DNA of 64,000 nt from CAYNFR01 sp964616755 (GTDB lineage Bacteria > Bacteroidota > Bacteroidia > Chitinophagales > Saprospiraceae). Shown piece by piece: positions 9,307 to 18,321 of this stretch. The position numbers were made by a program, and so were the translations under genes. Under the pieces are notes generated by a model, which made no database searches, was not told the origin of the DNA, and saw only the letters and a program-made list of their open reading frames with translations. Each line of letters begins with the position of its first letter. The stretch's first letter is position 1. The stretch is from the NCBI GenBank assembly GCA_964616755.1, contig CAZTSI010000005.1, positions 1 through 64,000 on the forward strand. The letters run 5' to 3'.

Positions 9307-10242
9307 ATGTCTGATATTCTAAATTGTGTGATTATTGGTTCAGGGCCTGCGGGATACACAGCGGCCATTTATGCGGCACGAGCCAACATGACTCCTGTAA
9401 TATATACTGGGCCAGAGCCTGGTGGGCAACTCATGATTACCACCGATGTAGAAAATTACCCAGGGTATCCAGATGGAATTATGGGGCCTCAAATGATGGA
9501 TGATTTCCGCAAACAAGCAGAACGTTTTGGTACGAATATTCGATATGAGATGATTGCGAGCGTTGACTTTACTGGACCTGTGCATAAGTTAACTACCGAG
9601 TCTGGCGAGGAAATATTGGCTCATACTATTATCATTGCCTCTGGTGCTAGTGCCAAGTGGCTTGGTTTGCCGTCTGAACAACGACTGATGAATAGGGGTG
9701 TGTCCGCATGTGCCGTATGTGATGGCTTCTTTTTTAAAGGACTAGAAGTGGCCTTGGTGGGTGGTGGTGATACCGCAGCTGAAGAGGCAAGTTACTTGGC
9801 CAAATTGTGTCCAAAAGTGCATATGATTGTACGTCGTGATGAATTGAGAGCTTCAAAAATTATGCAAGAGCGAATCTTCAAAACAAAAAATATTGAAATT
9901 CATTGGAACAGTGAAGTAGAAGAAGTTTTAGGTGAAGATGAAGTTGAAGGCATACGCATAAACAATAACAAAACAGGCGAAAAGAAGGAAATTGCGATAA
10001 AGGGATTTTTTGTAGCCATCGGCCATACTCCTAATACAGGTATATTTGGAGATTGGCTTGCAAAAGACGAAACTGGCTATCTCATTGTAACACCTGGCTC
10101 GACCAAAACAAGAGTACCAGGAGTATTTGCTTCAGGCGATGCAGCCGATAAGGTCTATCGACAAGCGGTAACCGCGGCAGGCACGGGTTGTATGGCGGCC
10201 TTAGATGCCGAGCGCTATTTGGTCGAAGAAGGAATACTCTAA
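9307..10242 (+). CDS. trxB: Thioredoxin-disulfide reductase
   Basis: NADPH-dependent flavoenzyme that reduces thioredoxin in the cytoplasm. The FAD motif GSGPAGYTAAIYAARA opens the protein. The redox pair C135-A-V-C138 lies in SACAVCDGFF, the NADPH motif is VGGGDTAAEEA, and the FAD-closing motif VFASGDAAD is near the C-terminus. At 311 residues it is the standard low-molecular-weight type. It has its own promoter element. Its TAA overlaps the stop of the convergent cytochrome gene by four bases (CTAA at 10239-10242). Confidence 0.98.
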   Translation: MSDILNCVIIGSGPAGYTAAIYAARANMTPVIYTGPEPGGQLMITTDVENYPGYPDGIMGPQMMDDFRKQAERFGTNIRYEMIASVDFTGPVHKLTTESGEEILAHTIIIASGASAKWLGLPSEQRLMNRGVSACAVCDGFFFKGLEVALVGGGDTAAEEASYLAKLCPKVHMIVRRDELRASKIMQERIFKTKNIEIHWNSEVEEVLGEDEVEGIRINNNKTGEKKEIAIKGFFVAIGHTPNTGIFGDWLAKDETGYLIVTPGSTKTRVPGVFASGDAADKVYRQAVTAAGTGCMAALDAERYLVEEGIL

Positions 10243-10628
10243 CGCAAACATTCGTCCATATAACGACGAATATCGTTGGGAACTTCAGCTTTTTGAGAGC
10301 CCCATGTGTGATGTAAATAATTTAGTAAATTACTAAGCTCTGCTGAACTAAGATCATGATTGGCTGGCATCACGAGGTTAGACATAATACTGGATTTTTT
10401 TCCATTTAATATAACACAGGCTAGCTTCGCGCCTCCATTTTTGATCAATTCAGATGTTTGAAGATTAGGATACATTGCTGATAAGCCCGAACCATCTACC
10501 ATATGACAATTGCTGCAACGGCTTTCGTAGATACGCTGACCTTGCTCATAACTAAGCTGCTGACAATTAGTTAAACAAAGTATCGACGTCATAACAAGTA
10601 GTGAAAAAATCGATTTAACGATATTCAT
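10239..10628 (-). CDS. Small c-type cytochrome lipoprotein
   Basis: A 129-residue monohaem cytochrome c. The lipobox LTNC places the acylated cysteine at 22, so the protein should be membrane-anchored outside the cytoplasm. The haem site is C38-S-N-C41-H42, and MPANHDLS supplies the probable axial methionine, followed by the usual LSNLLNYLHHTWG helix. Its start lies within the last 14 bases of the upstream SCO gene, indicating tight coupling. With SCO and a small lipoprotein it forms a three-gene unit likely linked to copper handling or terminal-oxidase maturation (inference). Confidence 0.93.
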   Translation of the reverse strand: MNIVKSIFSLLVMTSILCLTNCQQLSYEQGQRIYESRCSNCHMVDGSGLSAMYPNLQTSELIKNGGAKLACVILNGKKSSIMSNLVMPANHDLSSAELSNLLNYLHHTWGSQKAEVPNDIRRYMDECLR

Positions 10629-11244
10629 CTGTCAACCGATCTATCGTAGTTAAGAAGTTGGTCACTGATGCTGGATCCGTTCCATCACAGAAGCCACGGA
10701 TACGACGTTGCTTATCGACAAGGATAATTTTACCGCTATGGTCAAATCCACCAGGAGCGTTTTTGTCTTCTAGGGCTGCAATAAAGTAGTCTTCATTAGC
10801 AATCGTTAAGATCTGATCCTTTGGGCCATATAAAAAATACCACCTATCATGGTCGATACCAATATTGTCGGCATAAGTTTTTAACACAGCGATACTGTCC
10901 CTTTTAGGGTCAATGGTGTGACTCAGTAGTTTGAAATTAGGATTGTCTTTGGTGTACTCATAAATACGCAACATCTGCTTCTTTACTTTTGGGCAAATGC
11001 TCGGACAACTGGTAAAAAAGAAATCTACCACATAAATATCATCAACTAGGTCACTATTGCTGACCGTATCACCTAATTGATTGATAAAGCTAAAATCTCT
11101 TACGGTATGCTCAATTATTTGACCATCAAGGTCTTGCTGATTCCCCAAAACTGGCAAAGGGCCTTCAGGTTTCGATTGACAAGCAGCGAATGCCAGAGTG
11201 ACGATACAAACGAGATAAGAAAAGCAAAAATAATTATTGTTCAT
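10615..11244 (-). CDS. SCO1/SenC family copper chaperone lipoprotein
   Basis: SCO proteins deliver copper to the CuA site of cytochrome oxidase and have a thioredoxin fold. The metal motif CPSICPKV follows FFFTS, and the distal histidine is in the GGFDHSGKIILVD strand. I chose the ATG at 11244, because the product then begins with an ideal lipoprotein signal ending AFAAC (Cys22). The longer frame opens with TTG at 11271 and would prepend nine residues. The start overlaps the upstream lipoprotein gene by 11 bases and the end overlaps the cytochrome start by 14 bases. The product is about 209 residues, normal for the family. Confidence 0.93.
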   Translation of the reverse strand: MNNNYFCFSYLVCIVTLAFAACQSKPEGPLPVLGNQQDLDGQIIEHTVRDFSFINQLGDTVSNSDLVDDIYVVDFFFTSCPSICPKVKKQMLRIYEYTKDNPNFKLLSHTIDPKRDSIAVLKTYADNIGIDHDRWYFLYGPKDQILTIANEDYFIAALEDKNAPGGFDHSGKIILVDKQRRIRGFCDGTDPASVTNFLTTIDRLTDEYR

Positions 11245-11611
11245 CGTCAAGGTAGATTTGTGCATTCTCAATGCTGATAAGCATTTTGGATTTTACATCA
11301 TTAACTAAGCTCTTTTGCTTCTCGAGATAGATAAAGGCCTCTTCACTTTGGGCATTGGGCTTTTTGTAGGCGCGCATCCACTCCATCATGGCCTCGTCGG
11401 CATTATCAAGGTCTACTAGGAGTCCTTCAATCGTATCTGAAGGGGGTAATTTTTTTAATTCCTTTGTCAATCGGTAAATATCCTTCATCTTTGGCATCAC
11501 CTCATCATGAATGGCCATTACTTCGTCGTGACGATTGTTAATCTCAGAAGGCGGATTGCACGCTATTGCTGTCAATATCAATGTTAATACTAGAAATGTC
11601 TTGCTGTTCAT
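11234..11611 (-). CDS. Small helical lipoprotein, function unknown
   Basis: This 125-residue protein has a lipobox LTAIAC with the acylated Cys at about 18. The rest is charged and helical, probably coiled coil, with the repeated HDEVM pattern (HDEVMAIHDEVMPKMKDIYR) and a later EEAFIYLEKQKSLVNDVKSKM helix. From memory, similar short lipoproteins sit beside SCO and cytochrome c genes in other Bacteroidota, sometimes labelled viral A-type inclusion protein on coiled-coil similarity only. It is the first gene of the overlapping SCO-cytochrome unit, so a periplasmic helper role in copper or haem delivery is a reasonable guess. Confidence 0.8.
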   Translation of the reverse strand: MNSKTFLVLTLILTAIACNPPSEINNRHDEVMAIHDEVMPKMKDIYRLTKELKKLPPSDTIEGLLVDLDNADEAMMEWMRAYKKPNAQSEEAFIYLEKQKSLVNDVKSKMLISIENAQIYLDDEQ

Positions 11612-11682
11612 GTATGTTTATATTTTACTTCAATCTTTAAACTTCAAATCTTCAATTCTGTTACAAAGTAACAGGAGATTTT

Positions 11683-13119
11683 ATGAATCAGTGTAATGTC
11701 ATAGTTTGGTTTAGAAATGACCTTCGGCTTCACGATAATGAATCTCTGCACGATGCTGTCAAACTCTCCACCAATGTTATTCCAGTGTATGTGTTCGATA
11801 CGAGAATCTTTAGGGGTAAGCTAAAGTTTGGTGCGCGTAAGACGGCAGTTCATAGGGCTAAATTTATTGTGGAAAGTGTCACAGCTCTTCGTGAAAGTTT
11901 AAAGGCTAGAGGAGCTGACCTTATTGTCAGAGTGGGATATCCGGAAGAAATAGTTGCTCAACTAGCTAAGGAATACAAGACAAATTGGGTTTTTTGTAAT
12001 CGCGAGCGCACGCAAGAAGAAATATTGGTGCAAGACCGCTTAGAAAAAAACTTGTGGACTAATGGCCAAGAGCTACGTCAGAGTAGGGGCAAGATGTTAT
12101 ATTATACGTCCGACCTGCCTTTTCCTGTTCCACATACACCTGATACGTTTACACAATTTAGAAAGGAGGTAGAAAAAATAACACCTATAAGGCCACCTTT
12201 GCCGACTCCAGATCAAGTACCACATCATTTAAACGATATTGATTATGGTGAAATACCAAGTTTGGTAGATCTCGGTTACGAAACACCAAGTGAGCAGCAG
12301 TCATCTTTTCTCTTAGGTGGTGAAATGTCAGGATTATCACGATTACAGTTCTATTTTTGGGAATCTCATGGAGTTGCCAAGTATAAAGAGACACGCAACG
12401 GATTGTTGGGTTTAGATTGTTCTAGCAAATTTTCGGCCTATTTATCCACAGGCTGCCTGAGTCCAAAGTTCATTTATAGGGAATTGGAAAAATATGAACG
12501 AACGCAAGGAGCAAATGAATCGACATATCATCTTTTTTTTGAACTATTGTGGCGGGACTTTTTCCGTTTAACGGGGAAGAAATATGGAAATGTCATCTTC
12601 CAAGTTAATGGAACGAAGGGTGAGCCAAGAGCTAAGAAGTCCAGTGAAGACCCCTGCCTGTTTCGCATATGGGCAGAAGGGCGTACAGGAGTGCCGTTAA
12701 TCGATGCTGCAATGAGAGAATTAGTATCTACGGGGTTTATGTCTAATCGCGCGCGCCAGAATGCTGCTAGCTTTTTAGTCCACGATATGGAGCTCAATTG
12801 GCAGATGGGAGCCGAATTTTTTGAGTCGTATCTTATCGATTACGATCCGTGTAGCAATTGGGGCAATTGGAATTATATAGCTGGTGTGGGTAGCGATCCA
12901 CGAGAGAATAGATGGTTTAATGTGGTTAATCAATCCTTGCGATATGACCCTGAGGCTAGGTATATCAAGCATTGGTTGCCTATGCTCAGAAAACTTCCTC
13001 AGGAATATGTGCATGCTCCATTTATGATGAGCACAAATGAACAGAAAAAGTATGAATTTATGTTAGGCAAAGACTATCCTGACTGCGTAGTACCTGATTT
13101 TGCTGATAAAGTAGCCTGA
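11683..13119 (+). CDS. Cryptochrome DASH / photolyase family protein
   Basis: A 478-residue flavoprotein of the CRY-DASH branch; members repair CPDs mainly in single-stranded DNA and may act as photoreceptors. The N-terminal photolyase domain starts VIVWFRNDLRLHDNESL. The FAD domain contains FFELLWRDFFR, GRTGVPLIDAAMREL and TGFMSNRARQNAASFL. The signature region DYDPCSNWGNWNYIAGVGSDPRE with RWFNVVNQS separates DASH from class I enzymes. An AGGAG at 11673-11677, five bases before the ATG, is an unusually good Shine-Dalgarno for this genome. It is divergent from the small lipoprotein gene and convergent with lolD, 15 bases away. Confidence 0.94.
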   Translation: MNQCNVIVWFRNDLRLHDNESLHDAVKLSTNVIPVYVFDTRIFRGKLKFGARKTAVHRAKFIVESVTALRESLKARGADLIVRVGYPEEIVAQLAKEYKTNWVFCNRERTQEEILVQDRLEKNLWTNGQELRQSRGKMLYYTSDLPFPVPHTPDTFTQFRKEVEKITPIRPPLPTPDQVPHHLNDIDYGEIPSLVDLGYETPSEQQSSFLLGGEMSGLSRLQFYFWESHGVAKYKETRNGLLGLDCSSKFSAYLSTGCLSPKFIYRELEKYERTQGANESTYHLFFELLWRDFFRLTGKKYGNVIFQVNGTKGEPRAKKSSEDPCLFRIWAEGRTGVPLIDAAMRELVSTGFMSNRARQNAASFLVHDMELNWQMGAEFFESYLIDYDPCSNWGNWNYIAGVGSDPRENRWFNVVNQSLRYDPEARYIKHWLPMLRKLPQEYVHAPFMMSTNEQKKYEFMLGKDYPDCVVPDFADKVA

Positions 13120-13134
13120 TGGAAAGCGAAGACT

Positions 13135-13791
13135 TTAAGCTACATTCAGTTGTTTATTCGCCAAGTATAGAATACGATCGCAACGCTTCGCAATATCTGT
13201 GCTGTGTGTTACCAGTACAAAAGTCTGTTGAAAGTCTCTTCGTAAACTCGTGATAAGCTGAAATAGATCTTCAGATGTTGATTCGTCTAGATTGCCTGTA
13301 GGCTCATCAGCGAAGACTATGCGTGGATTGTTGATTAAAGCTCTAGCCACGGCTACTCTCTGTTGCTCGCCTCCTGATAGTTGTGTTGGCTTATGGTGCA
13401 GCCTATCAGATAATCCTAGATAATCGAGTAGTTCCTTTGCTTTTTTGGTGGCCACTTGATTGGAGGTGCCATTGATAAATGCAGGTATACAGACATTTTC
13501 TAGTGCTGTAAATTCGGCCAAAAGATGATGAAATTGGAAGATAAAGCCGAGTTTTTGATTGCGGACTTGTGCTAGTTGTCTTTCGTTTAATTTGGACAGC
13601 TCGACCTCATCCAAATATATTTGTCCGCTATCAGGAGTATCTAGCGTTCCCAAAATATGGAGTAGAGTACTCTTACCACTACCACTTTTGCCAACAATGG
13701 CGGCAATTTCATTTTGCTGAATGACTAAATTGATGTCCTGTAGAACATTGACAGAACCATAGGATTTGGTGATATGGGATGCAGTGAGCAT
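13135..13791 (-). CDS. lolD: ABC transporter ATPase, LolD/MacB type
   Basis: A 218-residue ATPase for lipoprotein release from the inner membrane, or a related MacB-type exporter. Walker A is GKSGSGKST, the signature LSGGEQQRVAVARAL, and Walker B IVFADEPTGNLDE, with the Q-loop in FIFQFHHLL. The EFTALENV segment and the compact length match LolD. No LolC/LolE-type permease is adjacent, so it would act with permeases encoded elsewhere. It lies 70 bases downstream of the mscS-like gene on the same strand. Confidence 0.88.
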   Translation of the reverse strand: MLTASHITKSYGSVNVLQDINLVIQQNEIAAIVGKSGSGKSTLLHILGTLDTPDSGQIYLDEVELSKLNERQLAQVRNQKLGFIFQFHHLLAEFTALENVCIPAFINGTSNQVATKKAKELLDYLGLSDRLHHKPTQLSGGEQQRVAVARALINNPRIVFADEPTGNLDESTSEDLFQLITSLRRDFQQTFVLVTHSTDIAKRCDRILYLANKQLNVA

Positions 13792-13861
13792 TATTATTGG
13801 GATTTAAATCTAATAAACTGTAAATAAACTAAATATAGATTACAAATATCCGTAATATATT

Positions 13862-14752
13862 TTAATTTATACTCAGGGTTTCTTGGGATTTATTCGTCAG
13901 ACCTTTAGATTTTTCCTTTAGGTAATTGATAACCTTTCGAGTCGTTTTGCGTCGTATAGCATTTTCCGTCAATCTATCTACTTCATTTAGGGTATACTGA
14001 AACTTAAACTCTATGCTGTCTTTTTTGACCTCAGAGACACGCAAGTTGAATGACTTTTGATCAATTTTTTCAAAAAAGTCATATAGTTCCTTGATAAGAC
14101 TTTCTTCCAGCTCCTCCACAGTGGTCAAATATTGACTATCCATTGTAAAGGGTATACTCACTCGTCGGATATTGCCTCGAGTATAATTGATTAACTCACT
14201 ATTGTATACCTTGTCGTTACTGATGATTATTAAATCATCATCTTCATTTAGTAAGTGAATTTTAGTTATTGTCATATCAATAATCTTTCCTTTGTAGCTT
14301 CCTATCTGCACATAATCATTGATATTTAACATTTTAGAAAATGCCATAATAAAACCACTTATAATCGCCGCTATAAACTCTTTACTGATGATAGCTATAG
14401 CCGCAGCCACAATACTTAGGCTTGTGATCAATTCGCGTATAGATATGCCAAAAAAGCTAGCAAACAATAGAATACCGGCGACAGATACAAAGATGAAATA
14501 GAGGTTTTTGACTCCAGCGATGATTGTGTCTTGCTGAGGAAAGGGGATATTGTTCTTCTTGCGATAAAGGTACGAGAATAGGAAAGCAAAGAAGTTAGTG
14601 ATCAAAACCAACAAAATAAAGTTGGCGATGCTGCCCAAGGGTACAGAAAAACTTTTTAGCCATGTTACTCTTGGAACTCCAAACTTGAGCGCAAAACTCA
14701 TGAGCAGCAAAAATCCATTAGATATTACATAGCGAAATAATTGCTTGATCAT
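13862..14752 (-). CDS. Mechanosensitive ion channel, MscS family
   Basis: The 296-residue inner-membrane protein has hydrophobic segments at about 8-25, 35-58, 75-105 and a pore-type helix at about 110-140 (IRELITSLSIVAAAIAI). The beta domain contains the classic NDYVQIGSYKGKIIDMTI and IISNDKVYNSELINYTRG motifs. A charged C-terminal part ends in a basic KxxGLTNKSQ tail. MscS channels release solutes on hypo-osmotic shock. The gene starts 20 bases after the outer-membrane barrel gene, suggesting cotranscription; partnership between the two is inference. Confidence 0.92.
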   Translation of the reverse strand: MIKQLFRYVISNGFLLLMSFALKFGVPRVTWLKSFSVPLGSIANFILLVLITNFFAFLFSYLYRKKNNIPFPQQDTIIAGVKNLYFIFVSVAGILLFASFFGISIRELITSLSIVAAAIAIISKEFIAAIISGFIMAFSKMLNINDYVQIGSYKGKIIDMTITKIHLLNEDDDLIIISNDKVYNSELINYTRGNIRRVSIPFTMDSQYLTTVEELEESLIKELYDFFEKIDQKSFNLRVSEVKKDSIEFKFQYTLNEVDRLTENAIRRKTTRKVINYLKEKSKGLTNKSQETLSIN

Positions 14753-14772
14753 GATGAAGTCCTTAAGGTCGA

Positions 14773-15348
14773 TTAGAACAATTTAACATAAATAAACAGC
14801 GCTAAGTTGCCATTTTTTAGTCGAAATGCTTGATTTAACTGATCGTCGCTATCTATTCCTGCAAGACTGTTGCTGTAATTCACACCTACGCCGAGATTAG
14901 ATATCTCTGCCACTACGCCAAAGTTTGCACCCCAGTCGGACTTATTGATTCGAGATCCGATATTGGCGACAAAATCTGAACTTGCATCTACTAAATAGCC
15001 AAAATATGGGCCAGCCTCAATAACCACTTTGAATCCATCCCCCCCAATATTCAATCCTAGGTTAGCAGGTATTTCAAAATACTTTAGCGATGTACTACCG
15101 CCGTTACTCTGATCTTGATTGCCCCCTTTGTTATTGTACAACATGGCTGGCCGGAGGCTTATTATGCCGGCGAGAGGTATATTTCCTTGTAATCCTATTT
15201 GATAGCCAGGTTTATTGTTCTCACCAAAATCTGGGCCGCCATTATCTACACTAACGTTGCTATAATTGAGACCTCCGCGAATACCAATTTGCGCACTCAT
15301 AACGAATGAGGTGCTCATGAGGATTAAGAATATAGATACATTTTTCAT
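14773..15348 (-). CDS. Outer-membrane beta-barrel protein (PorT-like fold), unknown role
   Basis: Starting at the ATG at 15348, the product (about 191 residues) begins with a clean signal peptide, KNVSIFLILMSTSFVMSAQ. An upstream in-frame ATG at 15417 would add 23 residues and bury the signal. The mature part alternates hydrophobic and aromatic strands (IGIRGGLNYSNV, PGYQIGLQGNIPL, GFKVVIEAGPYFGYLV, LALFIYVKLF) and ends in an aromatic residue, as barrels do. This is the outer_membrane_beta-brl_2 type common in Bacteroidota. Specific function cannot be read from sequence. Confidence 0.85.
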   Translation of the reverse strand: MKNVSIFLILMSTSFVMSAQIGIRGGLNYSNVSVDNGGPDFGENNKPGYQIGLQGNIPLAGIISLRPAMLYNNKGGNQDQSNGGSTSLKYFEIPANLGLNIGGDGFKVVIEAGPYFGYLVDASSDFVANIGSRINKSDWGANFGVVAEISNLGVGVNYSNSLAGIDSDDQLNQAFRLKNGNLALFIYVKLF

Positions 15349-15500
15349 TTTTTTGGGTTTAAATTGTCCAATAATGATGCTAAAACGTCCGAAACTAACC
15401 AAGAATTTCATGTTCATCTATTTAATTGATATTTTCGTCTGAACTGTGATTTCTTAAGAACTCGCAGCTCGATTATCATGTTTTACCTTAAAGTATCATA

Positions 15501-15965
15501 ATGATCTCTACATTAAAAAATTGGCTTGGTATAGAAGGAGTAAAAGTATCTGTTGAGTATAACGAAGCATTCTCTATTGAAAATCAATCCTTTAGAGGGC
15601 AGGTAGTCCTATCTTCTATGACGGCGCAGCATGTGGAATCTGTGATATTGAAGGTCGAAGAATTATACTCAAGAGGATGGCGTAAAACCAAATTGACCGA
15701 CAAATATACATTAGGCGAGCTGAAATTGAATGTGGATAAACGCCTCGATGCCAATGAAACAATATCTATTCCATTTACAATCGGCTATAATGCAGTGAAA
15801 TCGCCTATTGATAAAATGGCCGATAAGAATATCCTCAATAAAGGTGTTTCTAAAATAGCCAAGATTCTCAAAAATGTGGATTCCGAGTATTCTATACTTG
15901 TTGTAGTAAAAGTAAAAGGGGTCGGTCTTGACCCTTTTATCAAAGTAGCGCTATCGCAAAAATAG
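15501..15965 (+). CDS. Spo0M-like arrestin-fold protein
   Basis: A 154-residue soluble protein. The first half (GVKVSVEYNEAFSIENQSFRG then VVLSS) resembles the arrestin-like beta sandwich of the Spo0M family, in which a short strand leads into a charged loop and a G-x-V-V-L strand. IPFTIGYNAV would be the start of the second sheet. In Bacillus, Spo0M modulates sporulation; in a non-sporulating Bacteroidota that role cannot apply, and the family probably acts in cytoskeletal or membrane processes. The protein is shorter than Bacillus Spo0M (about 250 residues). It is convergent with the TPR lipoprotein gene, with only two bases between stops. Confidence 0.65.
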   Translation: MISTLKNWLGIEGVKVSVEYNEAFSIENQSFRGQVVLSSMTAQHVESVILKVEELYSRGWRKTKLTDKYTLGELKLNVDKRLDANETISIPFTIGYNAVKSPIDKMADKNILNKGVSKIAKILKNVDSEYSILVVVKVKGVGLDPFIKVALSQK

Positions 15966-15967
15966 CT

Positions 15968-16858
15968 TTATTGATTAGGGACGATTTCTTTGAGTATTTC
16001 CTCTTCGGATTTGCCAAGATTTTTTAGAAGAAACTCAGCACTCTTTGCAAATTCGTGCGAAGGATATTTCTTTAAGAAGGCCTCATACAGCTTTCGAGCC
16101 TCTTCTATATCCCCATATTCATACTCAATCAAATATGCCTTGATGAATAAAACTTTAGGAATATCTACGTAATTAGGATACTGGTCAATAATCCAATCAT
16201 ATAGACTCATAGCTTTTGGAAGTGTGCGGATGCTTCTTGCAATTTCTGCTGATTTATAGAGATATTCAGGCACTTTTTTATCATCCGGCACCGCTAAGGC
16301 GATTGCCTCTGATGCGTCGACATAACGCATAGAGGCATTGCGATTGACCCCAGTTTCGTCCACATCAACGAGGATTGCGTCGAACATTCTTTGCATATAT
16401 TGTTCTATTGTTAAACTATCTACCCCAGATTCTTTGAGTTCTTCAGAGGCCGGCTTGCCTTGCTTCATCATTGCTAGATCTACGGCATTGGCTGCGTGTG
16501 ATTTATTCATTCTTCGCAGAGAAAGACTCAAACTCGGCAATAGGCTCATACGCTCTTCGTCGGCTATATTCTCACGCATTAAAGGCAATAAAAATGATGG
16601 AATGCGTGCAAACTCTTCAAATTTTTGGGCTACTGCAACCGCGGACGTAAGATATTTCTTTTTTTCCAACGGATTTAACTCATCACGCGAGACAAAAGCC
16701 GTCAAGGTGTCCAGATAGGCATTTGCCTTAATTTTACCTGGCTGCAAGTCAAGTTCTTTAGCCATCAAGTCCAACACCTCACTGTTGGCTGGAACAGCTT
16801 TTTGACATGCTGAGAATAAAAGTATACTGACGAAAATGGTGATTAAACTTCCCTTCAT
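15968..16858 (-). CDS. TPR-containing lipoprotein
   Basis: Starting at the ATG at 16858, the protein (about 296 residues) opens with a lipoprotein signal ending LLFSAC. A longer frame begins at a TTG at 16876, but that codon lies inside the predicted promoter at 16874-16881 and is unlikely to be transcribed. The C-terminal third has tandem helical pairs of TPR type (AMSLYDWIIDQYP, ARKLYEAFLKKYPSHEFAKSAEFLL). The middle is helical with no recognised domain. It resembles the TPR part of BamD or YbgF-like outer-membrane lipoproteins, but no specific assignment is possible. Confidence 0.85.
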   Translation of the reverse strand: MKGSLITIFVSILLFSACQKAVPANSEVLDLMAKELDLQPGKIKANAYLDTLTAFVSRDELNPLEKKKYLTSAVAVAQKFEEFARIPSFLLPLMRENIADEERMSLLPSLSLSLRRMNKSHAANAVDLAMMKQGKPASEELKESGVDSLTIEQYMQRMFDAILVDVDETGVNRNASMRYVDASEAIALAVPDDKKVPEYLYKSAEIARSIRTLPKAMSLYDWIIDQYPNYVDIPKVLFIKAYLIEYEYGDIEEARKLYEAFLKKYPSHEFAKSAEFLLKNLGKSEEEILKEIVPNQ

Positions 16859-16873
16859 TGATACAATTTTGAA

Positions 16874-16881
16874 CAAAGATA
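16874..16881 (-). promoter_or_regulatory. -7 promoter element that fixes the TPR lipoprotein start
   Basis: The minus strand reads TATCTTTG, an exact TAnnTTTG match, 15 bases before the ATG at 16858. Its position makes the in-frame TTG at 16876 unusable and supports the shorter start. Confidence 0.5.
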
Positions 16882-16917
16882 AACTTCTAGAATTTTACAT
16901 TACTAGTTATAGTCAAG

Positions 16918-18237
16918 ATGAAGGGCGATTCAGGAATAAATATTTTTTGGTTTCGACGAGATTTTCGTCTAAATGATAACCATGGTCTTTATAAGGCCCT
17001 TTGCTCAGATGTACCGGTATTACCTATTTTTATATTTGACAAGAACATACTTGACGCGCTTCCTAGAAATGATGCAAGAGTTAGTTTTATTCACGATCGT
17101 ATAAACCAACTAAAGGGGTTATTTCAAGAGCGGGGTTCTGACCTAAGCGTTTTTCATGGAAATCCTCTACGGCTATGGCAACAAATCATCCAAGACTATC
17201 CTGTCAAAGCTGTTTACACGAACAGAGACTATGAGCCCTATGCAAAATCACGCGATCTCGAAATAAAGAACATGCTGGCCAATCATGATATCGCTTTTCA
17301 CGACTTTAAGGATCACGTTATCTATGAAAATAGCGAAATTCGATCCAAACAGGATACCACCTATACTGTATTCACTCCTTTTAAAAAAACATGGTTAGCT
17401 AAGTTTAAAGAGGACTATGGGCCAACAAAGTTTCCAAGTTATCCTTCGGAACAACATTTATCAACTCTTTTGAAAATCACGAAAAAACCACTTATTTCAT
17501 TAAAGGATCTGGGTTTTAATGGCACCGATATTAAGTTTCCGCCAGCAGAGGTAGCTAATGGAGTGATCCGTCAATATGAACAGAAAAGAAATTTTCCAGC
17601 TATAAAAGACAGTACGTCCAAGTTGGGTGTTCATTTTAGATTTGGTACATTAAGTATCCGTGAAAAGGCGCGGAAGTCTAGTGTATTGTCAGAAACCTAT
17701 CTTAGTGAGCTGATCTGGCGTGATTTTTATTCTCAGATTTTAGACGCATTTCCTCATGTAGTAGGTCGTGCATTCAAAGCTCAATATGACCGTATTGAGT
17801 GGGTGAATGATATGGATCAATTTGCACAATGGACACAAGGTAAAACGGGATACCCTATAGTAGATGCTGGTATGCGAGAATTAAATACTACAGGTTTTAT
17901 GCATAATCGTGTGCGGATGATCGTCGCTAGTTTTTTGACTAAACATTTGCTAATTGATTGGCGTTTGGGGGAGCAATATTTTGCTGAAAAATTGTTGGAT
18001 TTTGATCTAGCCAGCAATAATGGCGGATGGCAATGGGCAGCTGGATCGGGAACGGATGCAGCGCCATACTTTAGAATTTTCAATCCGACAAGTCAACAAC
18101 AAAAATTTGACCCAGATCGATCCTATATAAAACGATGGGTGGCAGAAATTGATACTTCTAGTTACCCTAATCCTATCATAGACCATGCCTATGCCCGTGA
18201 ACGATGTCTAATAACTTATAAGAGGGCATTAGCGTAG
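16918..18237 (+). CDS. phrB: Class I CPD photolyase
   Basis: This 439-residue DNA photolyase should split cyclobutane pyrimidine dimers using blue light and FADH-. The antenna domain starts NIFWFRRDFRLNDNHGL. The FAD domain carries LGVHFRFGTLSIRE, LSELIWRDFYSQIL (proximal Trp), GKTGYPIVDAGMREL, TGFMHNRVRM and the class I hallmark NNGGWQWAAGSGTDAAPYF. Compared with the CRY-DASH 3.8 kb upstream, it has the standard double-stranded DNA-type signature. It starts 59 bases from the divergent TPR lipoprotein gene. A short hairpin with a T-run just after the stop is too weak to call a terminator with confidence. Confidence 0.96.
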   Translation: MKGDSGINIFWFRRDFRLNDNHGLYKALCSDVPVLPIFIFDKNILDALPRNDARVSFIHDRINQLKGLFQERGSDLSVFHGNPLRLWQQIIQDYPVKAVYTNRDYEPYAKSRDLEIKNMLANHDIAFHDFKDHVIYENSEIRSKQDTTYTVFTPFKKTWLAKFKEDYGPTKFPSYPSEQHLSTLLKITKKPLISLKDLGFNGTDIKFPPAEVANGVIRQYEQKRNFPAIKDSTSKLGVHFRFGTLSIREKARKSSVLSETYLSELIWRDFYSQILDAFPHVVGRAFKAQYDRIEWVNDMDQFAQWTQGKTGYPIVDAGMRELNTTGFMHNRVRMIVASFLTKHLLIDWRLGEQYFAEKLLDFDLASNNGGWQWAAGSGTDAAPYFRIFNPTSQQQKFDPDRSYIKRWVAEIDTSSYPNPIIDHAYARERCLITYKRALA

Positions 18238-18321
18238 AGAGTTTTTTCTGTTGCTCAACAGTTTTGTCTGTCATGCTTTCAGCGATAATAACTTAATATT
18301 GTTGTCTAAGTCTCGAAATTA

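Noticed and set aside
16338..16718. 126-residue plus-strand frame within the TPR lipoprotein gene
   Set aside because: Serine-rich antisense shadow of a helical protein; no domain or start signal.
18248..18265. Hairpin CTGTTG/CAACAG followed by TTTT after the class I photolyase gene
   Set aside because: Loop is only two bases if the full stem is used, and the T-run is short; not strong enough to call a terminator.
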